NCBI GenBank assembly: GCA_949752795.1
Contig: OX457061.1
Coordinates: 9,793,239 to 9,857,238 of the forward strand
DNA from: Hyperoodon ampullatus
Lineage: Eukaryota; Chordata; Mammalia; Artiodactyla; Ziphiidae
Reading direction: 5' to 3'
Length of the DNA: 64,000 nt
Position 1 is the first letter of the stretch. Each line of letters starts with the position of its first letter. A program made the translations under genes and the position numbers. A model generated the notes under the pieces. It saw nothing but the letters and a program-made list of their open reading frames with translations. It was not told where the DNA came from and did not search any database. Of the stretch, positions 38,615 to 50,830 are shown one piece after another.

Positions 38615-39396
38615 TATATATTAACTTAATGTGTCCAAAACCAAACTCCTGATCTTCCCCCCAAAACCTCTTCCTCCCAAATCCTTGCCCAACACACTTA
38701 ATGACAACTCCATACTTCTACTGCTCAGGCCAAAAATGTTAGAGTCATCCTACCAGTAAACCCTCAGCTGTACCTTCACAATTATCTGGAACGCAGCCAC
38801 CTCCCATGGCCTCTACTACTATCATCCTGGTCCAAGCCACCATCATCTTCTGCCTGGATTATTGCAGTGGCATCATAACTAGTGTCTCTGCTTCCCCTTG
38901 CCACCCATGGTCTATTGTCAATACAGTTACCATGGTGATCCTGTTAAAACTTAAGTCAGATCATATCACTCCTTCGTTTTCCATCTCACTTAGAGTAAAA
39001 GGCCAAGTCATTACCATGGTCTCTAAAGCCCCTGTACCACTTGGACCTCACAGTCCCTTTGACTTCATTTCCTACTACTTCCCCCACTTGCTCAGGTTAC
39101 TTTTACCTCAGGGTCTTTGCACTTACTGTTCCCTCTGCCTGGAATGTTCTTCACCAATTAGCCAGATGGCTTGGTCATTCATCTTCTTCTATCTTTACCA
39201 AAAGATATTTTCTCAGGAGGGGTTTTCTTCACTACCCTATTGAAAATTACAACCTTTACCTCGCTGCTCTCCTTCCCTCCTTTATTTCTCTCCATAACGC
39301 CTATCCCTTTCTAATTTATCATTTACATACATTACCTGTTTGTATCCTCCCAGGAGAATCTAAGCTCCATAAGGGCAGGTTTGTTGTTGTTATGTA
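38615..39396 (+). repeat. L2 LINE, long 3' fragment
   Basis: A long recognisable L2 stretch: 'accaaactcctgatcttccc', 'aagtcagatcatatcactcc', 'cagggtctttgcacttactg', 'ttccctctgcctggaatgtt' and 'agaatctaagctccataagg'. The 145-residue open frame in it (38806-39243) is an L2 by-product. The last L2 bases reappear at about 39865-39960 after an inserted old L1 piece. Confidence 0.82.
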
Positions 39397-39860
39397 AGTA
39401 ACTTTTTAGTCAAATGAAAAATATATATACAAAAAAGGGACATACATCATGACTACAGGGCCTGATAAATTTCCATAAAGTGAGCACACCCATCAAATCA
39501 TCATTTAGGTTGAGAAACGTTCCCCTTTGCAATCACTGTTCTCTCAAGCGAAACCACTATCCTGACTTTTAACACTAAGATTAATTTTGCCTGTTTTTGA
39601 ACTTTGGAATAAATGAAATTATACGCTAAGTGCTTGATTCCTTTCACTTGGCATTATGTAATTACATGTAGTCTAGTTCATTCATTCTCACTGCTACATA
39701 ATATTCCAAATACATATAAATATACCACTTTTATTTACCCATTTTCCTATTGATGGACCTTTCCATTGTTTCTAGTTTGGCTATTATACTGTTGCTAAGG
39801 ATGTTCTTATATATATCTTGTGGTGACAGAGGTACACAATTCTATCAGGTATGGCAGGGG
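39397..39860 (-). repeat. Old L1M 3'-end piece, reverse, inserted in L2
   Basis: Antisense L1M phrases 'cactgctacataatattcca' and 'cctattgatggacctttcca' interrupt the L2 element, whose tail ('cagtatctgacacataatag') resumes near 39900. Confidence 0.55.
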
Positions 39861-40039
39861 GTTCAGCCTGTTAAGTTCACAGATATCTCTTCCATCCCTA
39901 GCACAGTATCTGACACATAATAGGTATTTACAATAACTTTTTTGTTAACAAATGAATGGAATTATTCTTTAAAAACTTCTCTTATTTAGATTTAATAATT
40001 CACATATGACTTCCTTGGCTTATATATGTAGGTTTATAA

Positions 40040-40985
40040 TGCATAAAAATTAAATTAACCTCTGTAAATCCTCCACTCAACTTAATAAATACACTACCAA
40101 CAATACCACTAAAACTCCTTGAATATCTCTTTCTAATCCCATTCTAATTAACTGAGTATTTTTTTATCATTCCCTTTCTTTCTTTATATTTAACCATATA
40201 TGTGTCCCCTAAATCATATGCTGTTTGCTTGGTTTTTAACTTTATGAAAATGATATTATACTATATATATTCTGCATTCTGAAAAACTGGCATTTTTCAC
40301 TCAATATTAGAACTCACACAAATTGATGTGTGTAGCAGTAGATCATTCTTTTTTCACTGCTATATAGTAATCCATTGTAGGATTATATCACAATGGATTT
40401 ATCCACTTCTCCAGTCAATAAACTGGAAAACTCGCTTATATCAAGTTTTTTGCCATTTCAAACGGTATTACTATGAATGCTTTTACATGTCTCCTAATAT
40501 ACACAGACAAGAGGTTTCCTAGGGCAATTTCATCTAAAGGTGAAATCATGGATTGGATGATATGTGTATATTCAAATTTATAAGATAATGCCAAAAGTTT
40601 TCCGAAGTGGCTATACCAATTTACATTCCTACCAATGATATTTAAGGGTTCCTGCTGCTGTATATTCTTACCAACAATGTGTAGAGTTTGTATGCTCAGT
40701 CTTAGGATTTTTGCCAAACCAGAAAATGTAAATGTTATTTTATTGCAGTTTTAAAATCATATTTTCCTGATAACTAATAAGGATCTTTTCATATAATTGA
40801 CCATTTATATTTCTTCTTCTATGAAATCCTTGTTTGTGATTTTGCCTATTTTTCCAATGGGTTTTGTCTTTTTCTTATTAATTTATAGGAGTTCCCAATA
40901 TATTTTGCATTTTAATTCTCTTGCTTATACACCTACAAATATCTTCTTACAGTTTGTGGCCTCTCTTCACATTTTAAAAAGGTTT
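40040..40985 (-). repeat. Old L1ME-like fragment, reverse
   Basis: Antisense L1 3' UTR and ORF2 end: 'cactgctatatagtaatcca', 'gtggctataccaatttacat', 'tttgcctatttttccaatgg'. Old and diverged. Confidence 0.65.
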
Positions 40986-40989
40986 TATC

Positions 40990-42240
40990 TGAAATAACTT
41001 CAAACTTGCAAAAACAGTTGCAAGAATAAAAATAGTGTAAAGAACATGTAAGTGTGCCCTTTACCCAGATTCACCTGTTACTAACATTGTGCCCCATTCA
41101 TTTTAGCATTTTTGTGCACTCAAACACACGTACTTGCCCTGTGTGTGTGTGTATGTTTGTATGTATGTTTATATATACACACATACACAGACACACACAT
41201 ATATATAAACACGCTTTCTTTTCCTGAACGATTTGAGGGTAAATTATATACACCATGGCCCTTTACCCCTAAGTATACTAGTCAGTGTGCATTTCTTAGG
41301 ACTAGAGATATTCTCTTATATAACCACAGTACAATTACAAATTACAATTTACTTTAGTAAATTTAAGCCAATAATTCTTTTATGGCATTCTTCCCTCCAG
41401 GAGAGGATCCAGTCTAGGGTCAAGCATTGCATTTACATGTCACGTGTCTTTCGCTTCTTTTAATCTAGAACATTTCCATGGCCTTTCTTTGATATTTGTA
41501 AAGAATACTGCTCCCTCCCCACGTTTTTTTCCTAATAGAACATTCCTCATTATGGGTTTGTCTGATGTTTTCTAGTGATTACATTCAGGTTACATTCCAG
41601 GGCAAAATACTACACACAATGTCCATTTGCCCCTCTTTGGTGATGAATCATCTAATCATTAGAATCATCTAATCACCTGGTCAGGGTTTTATTCCATTTC
41701 TCCACTCTATAATTGCCTTTCTAAAAAAGTATCCCTTGCAACAAATAAAGGCCCTATGGAGAGATACTTTAAGACCATGTTCTTCATACAGATATCCTCC
41801 TAGATTTAATATCTATTGATAACTCTTTTTAAAAAAAATATGAAACGACTCCTAGTGCTTTACTGATTGATTGATTGATTGATTTATGGCTGCATTCGGT
41901 CTTCGTTGCTACACACGGGTTTTCTCTAGTTGCGTCAAACAGGGGCTACTCTTCATTGCAGAGTGTGGGTCTAGGTGTGTGGGCTTCAGTAGTTGTGGCA
42001 CACAGGCTCAGTAGTTGTGGCACACAGGCTTAGTTGCTCTGCGGCATGGGGGATCTTACCAGACCAGGGATCAAACCCATGTCCTTGCATTGGCAGGAGG
42101 ATTTTTAACCACGGCACCACAAGAGAAGTCCCTCTACTGATAATTCTTTTCTGATCCAATCTTTACTAAAATGGTTGTATCATGTTGATGTTTCACAGTC
42201 TTTATTAAGTACTTTGATAAACGTCCTATCACTGAATTTA
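40990..42240 (-). repeat. Old L1M 3' UTR-like fragment, reverse, interrupted by CHR-1
   Basis: Phrases such as 'gtgccctttacccagattca', 'tctagggtcaagcattgcat', 'tttgtctgatgttttctagt' and 'gagatactttaagaccatgt' follow an antisense L1M 3' UTR. The continuation after the SINE is 'gataattcttttctgatcca'. Confidence 0.55.
41830..42132 (-). mobile_element. CHR-1-type SINE, reverse, with TGAT-repeat tail
   Basis: Reverse CHR-1 ending GAAGTCCC on the plus strand at 42132. The flanks TCTATTGATAACTC (41812-41825) and TCTACTGATAATTC (42133-42146) differ at two places. The tail side contains five tandem TGAT units at 41864-41883. Confidence 0.9.
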
Positions 42241-42462
42241 TCAACCTTTTCCTTTGTTGTTTACACATTTTGTTTTTATAAAGACTATTCTCAAACTACT
42301 AAAGATATTTCCTAACATTTTCTTCTGAAAATTCCTTACTTATTCCTAATTATTAAGTTTTTTAAACAGTATTTTAAGTATTTAAAGCAATAAAGAATAA
42401 ATCAATTTCGTATACTTTAAATCTAGCAAAAACAGTATTACTATAGTTGCGTGTTATCAGTG

Positions 42463-42476
42463 GGTTTCAATTTTTT
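42463..42476. repeat. Left target-site duplication of the minus-strand full-length L1
   Basis: GGTTTCAATTTTTT compared with GGTTTCAATATTTT at 48669-48682, one mismatch. It lies outside the poly(T) and the short sequence between the L1 end and that poly(T). Confidence 0.75.
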
Positions 42477-42761
42477 TTTTTTTTTGGAAGAAGAGATGCT
42501 TTTACTTCCCTGCTTTGTTGTCCTTGGTAATTTTTTTCTTTTACTTTTTGAATTTTATTTTATTTATTTTTTTATACAGCATGTTCTTATTAGTCATCAA
42601 TTTTATACACATCGGTGTATACATGTCAATCCCAATCGCCCAATTCAGCACACCACCATCCCCACCCCCCTGTGGTTTTCCCCCCTTGGTGTGCATACGT
42701 TTGTGCTCTACATCTGTGTCTCAGCTTCTGCTCTGCAAACCATTTCATCTATACCATTTTT

Positions 42762-45700
42762 CTAGGTTCCACATACATGCGTTAGTATACGATATTTGTT
42801 TTTCTCTTTCTGACTTACTTCACTCTGTATGACAGTGTCTAGATCCATCCATGTCTCTACATATGACGCAATTTCGTTCCTTTTTATGGCTGAGTAATAT
42901 TCCACTGTATATATGTACCATATCTTCTTTATCCATTTGTCTGTCGATGGGCATTTAGGTTCCTTCCATGACCTGGCTATTGTAAATAGTGCTGCAATTA
43001 ACATTGGGGTGCGTGTGTCTTTTGCCTTTTTTTTTTTTTTTTTTTGCGGTACACGGGCCTCTCACTGTTGTGGCCTCTCCCGTTGCAGAGCACAGGCTCC
43101 AGACACGCAGGCCCAGCGGCCATGGCTCACGGGCCCAGCCGCTCCACGGCATGTGGGATCTTCCCGGACTGGGGCATGAATCCGCGTCCCCTGAATTGGC
43201 AGGCAGATTCTTAACCACTGCGCCACCAGGGAAACCCCACGTGTGTCTTTTTGAATTATGGTTTTCTCTGGGTATATGCCCAGTAGTGGGATTGCTGGAT
43301 CATATGGTAATTCTATTTTTAGTTTTTAAAGGAAACTCCATACTGTTTTCCATAGTGGCTGTATCAATTTACATTCCACCAACAGTGCAAGAGGGTTCCC
43401 TTTTCTCTACACGCTCTCCAGCATTTGTTGTTTGTAGATTTTCTGATGATGCCCATTCTAACTGGGGCGAGGTGACACCTCATTGTAGTTTTGATTTGCA
43501 TTCCTCTAATAATTAGTGATGTTCAGCAGCTCTTCATGTGCTTCTTGGCCATCTATATGTCTTCTTTGGAGAAATGTCTATTTAGGTCTTTTGCCCATTT
43601 TTGGATTGGGTTGTTTGTTTCTTTAATATTGAGCTGCATGAGCTGTTTATATATTTTGGAGATTAATCCTTTGCCCATTGATTCGTTTACAAATATTTTC
43701 TCCCATTCTGAGGCTGTCTTTTCATCTTCTTTATGGTTTCCTTTGCTGTGAAAAGCTTTTAAGTTTCATTAGGTCCCATTTGCTTATTTTTGTTTTTATT
43801 TCCATTACTCTAGGAGGTGGATCAAAAAAGATCTTGCTGTGATTTATGTCAAAGAGTGTTCTTCCTATGTTATCCTCTAAGAGTTTTAGAGCGTCTGGCC
43901 TTACATTTAGGTCTCGAATCCATTTTGAGTTTATTTTTGTGTATGGTGTTACGGAGTGTTCTAATTTCATTCTTTTACATGTAGCTGTTCAGTTTTTCCC
44001 AACACCACTTATTGAAGAGACTGTCTTTTCTCCATTGTATATCCTTGCCTTCTTTGTCATAGATTTGTTGACCATAGGTGCCTGGGTTTACCTCTGGGCT
44101 TTATATCTTGTTCCATTGATCTATTTTTCTGTTTTTGTGCCAGTACCGTATTGTCTTGATTACTGTAGCTTTGTAGTATAGTCTGAACTCAAGGAGTTTG
44201 ATTCCTCCGGCTCCATATTTTTCCCTCAAGACTGCTTTGGCTATTCGGGGTCTTATGTGTCGCCATACAAATTTTAAGATTTTTTGTTCTCGTTCCATAA
44301 AAAACGCCATTGGTAATTTGATAGGGATTGCATTGAATCTGTAAATTGCTTTGGGTAGTATAGTCATTTTCACAATGTTGATTCTTCCAATCCAAGAACA
44401 TGGTATATCTCTCCATCTGTTGGTATCATCTTTAATTTCTTTCATCAGTGTCTTAGAGTTTTCTGCATACAGATCTTTTGTCTCCCTAGGTAGGTTTATT
44501 CCTAGGTATTTTACTCTTTTTGTTGCAATGGTAAATGGGAGTGTTTCCTTAATTTCTCTTTCAGATTTTTCATCATTACTGTATAGGAATACAAGAGATT
44601 TCTGTGCATTAATTTTGTATCCTGAAACTTTACCAAATTCATTGATTAGCTCTAGTAGTTTTCTGGTAACATCTTTAGGATTCTCTATGTATAGTATCAT
44701 GTCATCTGCAAACAGTGACGGTTTTACTTCTTGTTTTCTAATTTGTATTCCTTTTATTTCTTTTTCTTCTCTGATTGCTGTGGCTAGGACTTCCAAAACT
44801 ATGTTGAATAAGAGTGGTGAGAGTGGACATCCTTGTCTTGTTTCTGATCTTAAAGGAAATGCTTTCAGTTTTTCACCAATAAGAATGATGCTTGCTGTGG
44901 GTCTGTCATATATGGCCTTTATTATGTTGAGGTAGGTTCCCTCTATGCCCACTTTCTGGAGAGTTTTTATCATAAATGGGTGTTGAATTCTGTCAAAAGC
45001 TTTTTCTGCATCTATTGAAATGATCATATGGTTTTTATTCTTCAATTTGTTAATATGGTGTATCACATTGATTGATTTGCATATACTGAAGAATCCTTGC
45101 ATCCCTGGGATAAATCCCGCTTGATCGTGGTGTATAATCTTTTTAATGTGTTGTTGCATTCTGTTTGCTATTATTTTGTTGAGGATTTTTGCATCTATAT
45201 TCATCAGTGATATTGGTCTGTAATTTTCTTTTTTTGCAGTATCTTTGTCTGGTTTTGGTATCAGGGTGATGGTGGCCTCACAGAATGAGTTTGAGGGTGC
45301 TCCTTCCTCTGCTATTTTTTGGAAGAGTTTGAGAAGGATGGGTGTTAGCTCTTCTCTAAATGTTTGATAGAATTCACCTGTGAAGCCATCTGGTCCTGGA
45401 CTTTGTTTGTTGGAGATATTTAATCACAGTTTCAATTTCCTTACTTGTGATTGGTCTGTTCATATTTTCTGTTTCTTCCTGATTCAGTCTTGGCAGGTTG
45501 TGCATTTCTAAGAATTTGTCCATTTCTTCCAAGTTGTCCATTTTATTGGCATAGAGTTGCTTGTAGTAGTCTCTTAGGATGCTTTGTATTTCTGCAGTGT
45601 CTGTTGTAACTTCTCCTTTCTCATTTCTAATTTTATTGATTTGAGTCCTCTCCCTCTTTTTCTTGATGAGTCTCCTAATGGTTTGTCAATTTTGTTTATC

Positions 45701-46700
45701 TTCTCAAAGAACCAGCTTTTAGTTTTATTGATTTTGCTATTGTTTTCTTTGTTTCTATTTCATTTATTTCTGCTCTGATCTTTATGATTTCTTTCCTTCT
45801 GCTAACTTTGGGTTTTGTTTGTTCTTCTTTCTCTAGTTCCTTTAGGTGTAAGGTTAGATTGTTTATTTCAGATATTTCTTCTTTCTTGAGGTAGGCTTGT
45901 ATTGCTATAAACTTCCCTCTTAGAACTGCTTTTGTTGCATCCCATAGGTTTTGGATCGTCATGTTTTCATTGTCATTTGTCTCTAGGTATTTTTTGATTT
46001 CCTCTTTAATTTCTTCAGTGATTATTTAGTAACGTATTATTTAGGCTCCATGTGTTTGTGTTTTTTACATTCTTTTCCCTGTAATTCATTTCTAATCTCA
46101 TTGCATTGTGGTCAGAAAAGATGCTTAATATGATTTCAATTTTCTTAAATTTACTGAGGCTTGATTTGTGACCCAAGATGTGATCTATCCTGGAGAATGT
46201 TCCATGTGCACTTGAGAAGAAAGTGTAATCTGCTGTTTTTGGATGGAATGTGCTATAAATATCAATTAAACCTATCTGGTCTATTGTGTCACTTAAAGCC
46301 TCTGTTTCCTTCTTTATTTTCATTTTGGATGATGTGTCCACTGGTGTGAAGTGTTAAAGTCCCCCACTATTATTGTGTTACTGTCGATTTCCTCTTTTAC
46401 AGCTGTTAGCAGTTGCCTTATGTACTGAGGTGCTCCTATGTTGGGTGCATATATATTTCTAATTGTTATATCTTCTTCTTGGATTGATCCCTTGATCATT
46501 ATGTAGTGTCCTTCTTTGTCTCTTGTAACATTCTTTATTTTAAAGTCTATTTTATCTGATATGAGTATTGCTACTCCAGCTTTCTTTCGATTTCCATTTG
46601 CATGGAATATCTTTTTCCATCCCCTCACTTTCAGTCTGTATGTGTCTCTAGGTCTGAAGTGGGTCTCTTGCAGACAGCATATATATGGGTCTTGTTTTTG
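42762..46700 (-). pseudogene. L1 ORF2 remnant (endonuclease and reverse transcriptase)
   Basis: ORF2 of the minus-strand L1. The longest open piece, 367 residues at 44101-45204, covers most of the reverse-transcriptase core, with [28 protein letters not shown] and an intact FADDMILY catalytic motif. The endonuclease part is at 46015-46630, with VGDFNTS intact and FSRIDHILGHKS. Frame breaks (near 46340, 45965 and 45360-45420) and the CHR-2 insertion at 43024-43239 inactivate it. The upper limit is approximate. Confidence 0.87.
43024..43239 (-). mobile_element. CHR-2-type SINE, reverse, inside the L1
   Basis: Reverse CHR-2 with T-run. Flanks CGTGTGTCTTTT at 43012-43023 and 43240-43251 are identical. 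It interrupts the end of the L1 ORF2. Confidence 0.94.
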
Positions 46701-46859
46701 TTCCCATTCAGCAAGCCTGTCTTATGGTGTCTTATGGTTGGAGCATTTAATCCATTCACGTTTAAGGTAATTATTTATATGTTTGTTCCTATGATCATTT
46801 TCTTAATTGTTTTGGGCTTGTTTTTGTAGGTTCTTTCCTTCTCTTGTGTTTCCCACTTA

Positions 46860-47759
46860 GAGAAGTTCCTTTAGCATTTGTTGTAGAGCTCATTTGGTGG
46901 TGCTGAATTCTCTGAGCTTTGGCTTTTCTGTAAAGCTTTTGATTTTTCCGACGAATCTGAATGAGATCCTTGCCGGGTAGAGTAATCCTGGTAGTAGGTT
47001 CTTCCCTTTCATCACTTTAAGTATATCATTCCATTCCCTTCTGGCTTGTAGAGTTTCTGCTGAGAAATCAGCTGTTAACCTTATGGCAGTTCCCTTGTAT
47101 ATTATTTGTCAATTTTCCCTTGCTGCTTTCAATAATTTTTCTTTGTCTTTAATTTTTGCCAAATTGATTAGTATGTGTCTCGGCATGTTTCTCCTTGGGT
47201 TTATCCTGTATGAGACTCGCTGTGCTTCCTGGACTTGGGTGGCTATTTCCTTTCCAATTTTAGGGAAGTTTTGGACTATAATCTCTTCAAATATTTTCCC
47301 TGGTCCTTTCTCTCTCTCTTCTCCTTCTGGGACCCCTATAATGCGAATGTTGTTGTGTTTAATGTCCCATGGGTCTCTTAGGCTGTCTTCATTTCTTTTC
47401 ATTCTTTTTTCTTTACTCTGTTCCTCAGCAGTGAATTCCACCATTCTGTCTTCCAGGTCACTTATCCATTCTTCTGCCTCAGTTATTCTGCTATCATTCC
47501 TTCTAGTGTAGTTTTCATTTCAGTTATTGTATTGTTCATTTCTGTTCGTTTGTTCTTTAATTCTTCTAGGTCTTTGTTAAACATTTCTTGCATCTTCTTG
47601 ATCTTTGCCTCCATCCTTTTTCCGAGGTTCTGGATCATCTTCACTGTCATTATTCTGATTTTTTTTTTCTGGAAGGTTGCCTATCTCCACTTCATTTAGT
47701 TGTTTTTCTGGGGTTTTATCTTGTTCCTTCATCTGGTACATAGCCCTCTGCCTTTTCAT
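46860..47759 (-). pseudogene. L1 ORF1 remnant
   Basis: Start codon at 47757-47759, MKRQRAMYQMKEQDKTPEKQ, with an early frame shift. The RNA-binding part is open at 47109-47444 (NIRIIGVPEGEEREKG and RNMPRHILINLAKIKDKEK). It encodes a broken L1 RNA chaperone. Confidence 0.82.
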
Positions 47760-48709
47760 CTTGTCTATCCTTCTGTGAATGTGGTTTTTGTTCCACAGGC
47801 TGCAGGATTGTATTTCTTCTTGCTTCTGCTGTCTGCCCTCTGGTGGATGAGGCTATGTAAGAGGCTTGTGTAAGTTTCCTGATGGGAGGGACTGGTGGTG
47901 GGTAGAGCTGACTGTTGTTCTGGTGGGCAGAGCTCAGTAAAATTTTAATCCACTTGACTGTTGATGGGTGGGGCTGGGTTCCCTCCCTGTTGGTTGTTTG
48001 GCCTGAGGCAACCCAACACTGGAGCCTACCTGGGCTCTTTGGTGAGGCTAATGACAGACTCTGGGATGGCTCACGCCAAGGAGTACCTCCCAGAACTTCT
48101 GCTGCCAGTTTCCTTGTCCCCACGGTGAGACACAGCCAGCCCCTGCCTCTACAGGAGACCCTCCAACACTAGCAGGTAGGTCTGGTTCAGTCTCCCCTGG
48201 GGTCACTGCTCCTTCTCCTGGGTCCCGATGCACACACTACTTTGTGTGTGCCCTCCAAGAGTGGAGTCTCTGTTTCCTCCAGTCCTGTCAAAGTCCTGCA
48301 ATAAATTTCCACTAGGCTTCAAAGTCTGTTTCTCTAGGAATTCCTTCTCCCGTTGCCGGACCCCCAGGTTGGGAAGCCTGACGTGGGGCTCAGAACCTTC
48401 AGTCCAGTGGGTGGACTTCTGTGGTCTAAGTGTTCTCCAGTCTGTGAGTCACCCACCCAGCACTTATGGGATTTGATTTTAATGTGATTGCGCCCCTCCT
48501 ACCATCTCATTGTGGCTCCTCCTTTGTCTTTGGATGTGGGGTATCTTTTTTGGTGAGTTCCAGTGTCTTCCTGTAGACGATTATCCAGCAGCTAGTTGTG
48601 ATTCTGGTGTTCTCGCAAGAGGGAGTGAGAGCACATACTTATACTCCTCCATCTTGGTTCCTCCCCCAGGTTTCAATATTTTCAAGTTAGCTTTGTATAG
48701 GAACAACTT

Positions 48710-49072
48710 TTTTTTTAATTATTCTTTTTCTCAGCAGTTTCTTTTTTTTAAAAATAAATTTATTTATTTATTTTTGGCTGCAGTGGGTCTCCACTGCATG
48801 CAGACTTTCTCTATTAGTGGTGAGCAGGGGCTGCTCTTCGTTGCGGTGCATGGGCTTCTCACTGCAGTGGCTTCTCTTTTTGCGGAGCATGGGTTCTAGG
48901 TGCGTGGGCTTCAGTAGTTGTGACTCATGGGCTCTAGAGCGCAGGCTCAGTAGTCGTGGAGCACAGGCTTAGTTGCTCCGTGGCATGTGGGATCTTCCCT
49001 GACCAGGGCTCGAACCTGTGTTCTCTGCTTTGGCAGGTGGATTCTTAACGACTGCGCCACCAGGGAAGTCCC
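48710..49072 (-). mobile_element. CHR-1-type SINE, reverse
   Basis: Reverse CHR-1 ending CCACCAGGGAAGTCCC. Flanks AGGAACAACTT (48699-48709) and ATGAACAACTT (49073-49083), one mismatch. Between the (TTTA)n tail and the left flank there are about 25 extra bases ('attattctttttctcagcag'). Confidence 0.9.
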
Positions 49073-49227
49073 ATGAACAACTTCTGAATTCTAAATTTTA
49101 TTGTGTTTCAGTATTATGTATAGTTAAAACACTGTTTTTTCTATTTAGAAATTAGTTCACCTGTCTGGTCTGGAGTATTCTCTGCTTTCACTTCTAAACA
49201 ACTTAAACAAAAGGATACTAATTAAAG

Positions 49228-49382
49228 GGGGGAAAGGGGTGGTGGTGGTGGTGGTGGGATGAACTGGGAGATTGGAATTTACATATATACACCAATATGT
49301 ATAAAATGGATAACTAATAAGAGCCTGCTGTAGAAAAATAAAATTCAAATCATTAAATAAAAATAAAATTAAAAAGCAAAAA
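49228..49382 (+). mobile_element. Very short 5'-truncated L1 3' end
   Basis: About 155 bp of L1 3' UTR with a GGT repeat, 'acatatatacaccaatatgt', 'aaaatggataactaataaga' and an A-rich tail. Flanks GATACTAATTAAA (49215-49227) and GATACTAATTTAAA (49387-49400) differ by one T. Confidence 0.85.
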
Positions 49383-49412
49383 AAAGATACTAATTTAAAA
49401 GGCTAGCAACTG

Positions 49413-49530
49413 GACTTCCCTGGAGGTCCAGTGGTTAGGACTCTGCACTTCCACTGCAGGGGGCATAGGTTCGATCCCTGGTCAGCGAACTGAGACCCCA
49501 CATGCTGCACAGTGTGGAAAAAAAAAAAAA
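49413..49530 (+). mobile_element. Short CHR-type SINE
   Basis: About 118 bp, GACTTCCCTGGAGGTCCAGT to a 13-A tail. Exact 11-bp flanks GCTAGCAACTG at 49402-49412 and 49531-49541. Confidence 0.94.
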
Positions 49531-49870
49531 GCTAGCAACTGATGTCTTCAATAATGAAAATTTTCACTATTGCTTTCACGTCAGAGATGTGGGGGAAAAG
49601 GGAATGGTTGAGTGGAAATAACATTTTTAAGCATGAAAAAGGTACAAAGGAGAGGAAACTGTCACAATTTACATTGAATCTTCCACCGATTGCTGAAATT
49701 CTCCACTTGAAAGGCTGATCTGGGAGAAAAGAAGGTCATAAAGTCTGCTTTTTAGACAGAGAAATATGTCTATGTCTATATTATTTCTATCTCAAGCAAT
49801 TAGTAAAATATTTCCAAAACGAAAGCTATTTTTCTGTAGAAAACCAGTGAAATGAACATAGTAATTAACT

Positions 49871-50084
49871 TTTTTTTTTTTTTTTTTTTTTTGCGGTATG
49901 CAGGCCTCTCACTGTTGTGGCGTCTCCCGTTGCGGAGCACAGGCTCTGGACGCGCAGGCTCAGCGGCCACGGCCCACGGGTCCAGCCTCTCCGCGGCATG
50001 TGGGATCCTCCCGGACCGGGGCACAAACCCGTGTCCCCTGCATCGGCAGGCAGACTCTCAACCACTGCGCCACCAGGGAAGCCC
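49871..50084 (-). mobile_element. CHR-2-type SINE, reverse
   Basis: T-run at 49871-49892, then the reverse CHR-2 body. Exact 9-bp flanks TAATTAACT at 49862-49870 and 50085-50093. Confidence 0.94.
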
Positions 50085-50639
50085 TAATTAACTAATTTTT
50101 AAAAATCTATAAATGGGATCCTAGCCTATTTTAGAAGTACAGCAAAGCCTCCCTAGTTCAGAATAGTCAGAAGGAAACGCCTCTCACTCATTACACAAGC
50201 ATGTGTTAACAAATCCTACGTCACACACACAAGATGCTAGTATACCCAATGAAAAACTAGGATTATATTGATTTTCAAAAAATGTATATAATCTGTGTTA
50301 TTCTCCAATGGTGAAAATATGTTATAGAAGTAAAAAAGAAAAGCAAGAAAAGGAGCGGAAGCATGAAACACCTTAATTTAAACTGGACCCACAAATATCT
50401 GAGTTCTAAGTCAGAGAACTCTTGTGAGAGCAGGAAAACTAGACTTGGCATCATCAGCTGGTGTTCAGTACAAGCCCAATCCTTTCACTAATGTTCAGGG
50501 GAAATGCTCACACCAGAGAACATCCACTTGAAGTGAATATACTTTAAATTTCATCTTCCCTATCTGACCCAGCATATTATACTGTTCCTTAGTATTTCAA
50601 GTGGCAGTGAGTACTACATAGCTCAGATAGTGATTTTTT

Positions 50640-50830
50640 TTTCTGATCTATGTGGTTTTTGTATTAATTGAAGTATAGTTGATTTATATGTTCTTTTTCA
50701 GATTCTTTTCCATTATAGTTTATTACAAGATATTTAATATGGTTACCAGTGCTATACAGTAGGTGCTTGTGGTAGTAATGTTTTATATAGTGTATGTCTT
50801 CATAAACTGGTAGCCCAAATCAATTGTATT
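50640..50830 (-). repeat. L1 3'-end fragment, reverse
   Basis: 'attaattgaagtatagttga', 'cttttccattatagtttatt' and 'agtgctatacagtaggtgct' match antisense L1 3' UTR. Confidence 0.65.

Larger units (their letters stand above)
42477..48668 (-). mobile_element. Full-length L1, inactive, with probable 3' transduction
   Basis: The L1 5' end is at about 48667 ('ccatcttggttcctccccc' on the plus strand, the usual L1 start in reverse). It runs through a 5' UTR unlike that of the plus-strand L1 in this window, ORF1, ORF2 and a distinct 3' UTR to the A-rich end near 42540. Beyond a first A-rich tail there are about 45 unrelated bases (42486-42530), a second poly(A) (T's at 42471-42485), then the target duplication. 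A CHR-2 sits in ORF2. It lies in the same orientation as PBX3 transcription. Confidence 0.88.

Noticed and set aside
38806..39243. 145-residue plus-strand frame
   Set aside because: It lies wholly in an L2 LINE 3' region and has no start context or splice sites.
44101..45204. 367-residue open frame on the minus strand, the longest in the window
   Set aside because: It is the reverse-transcriptase part of a dead L1, not a host gene.
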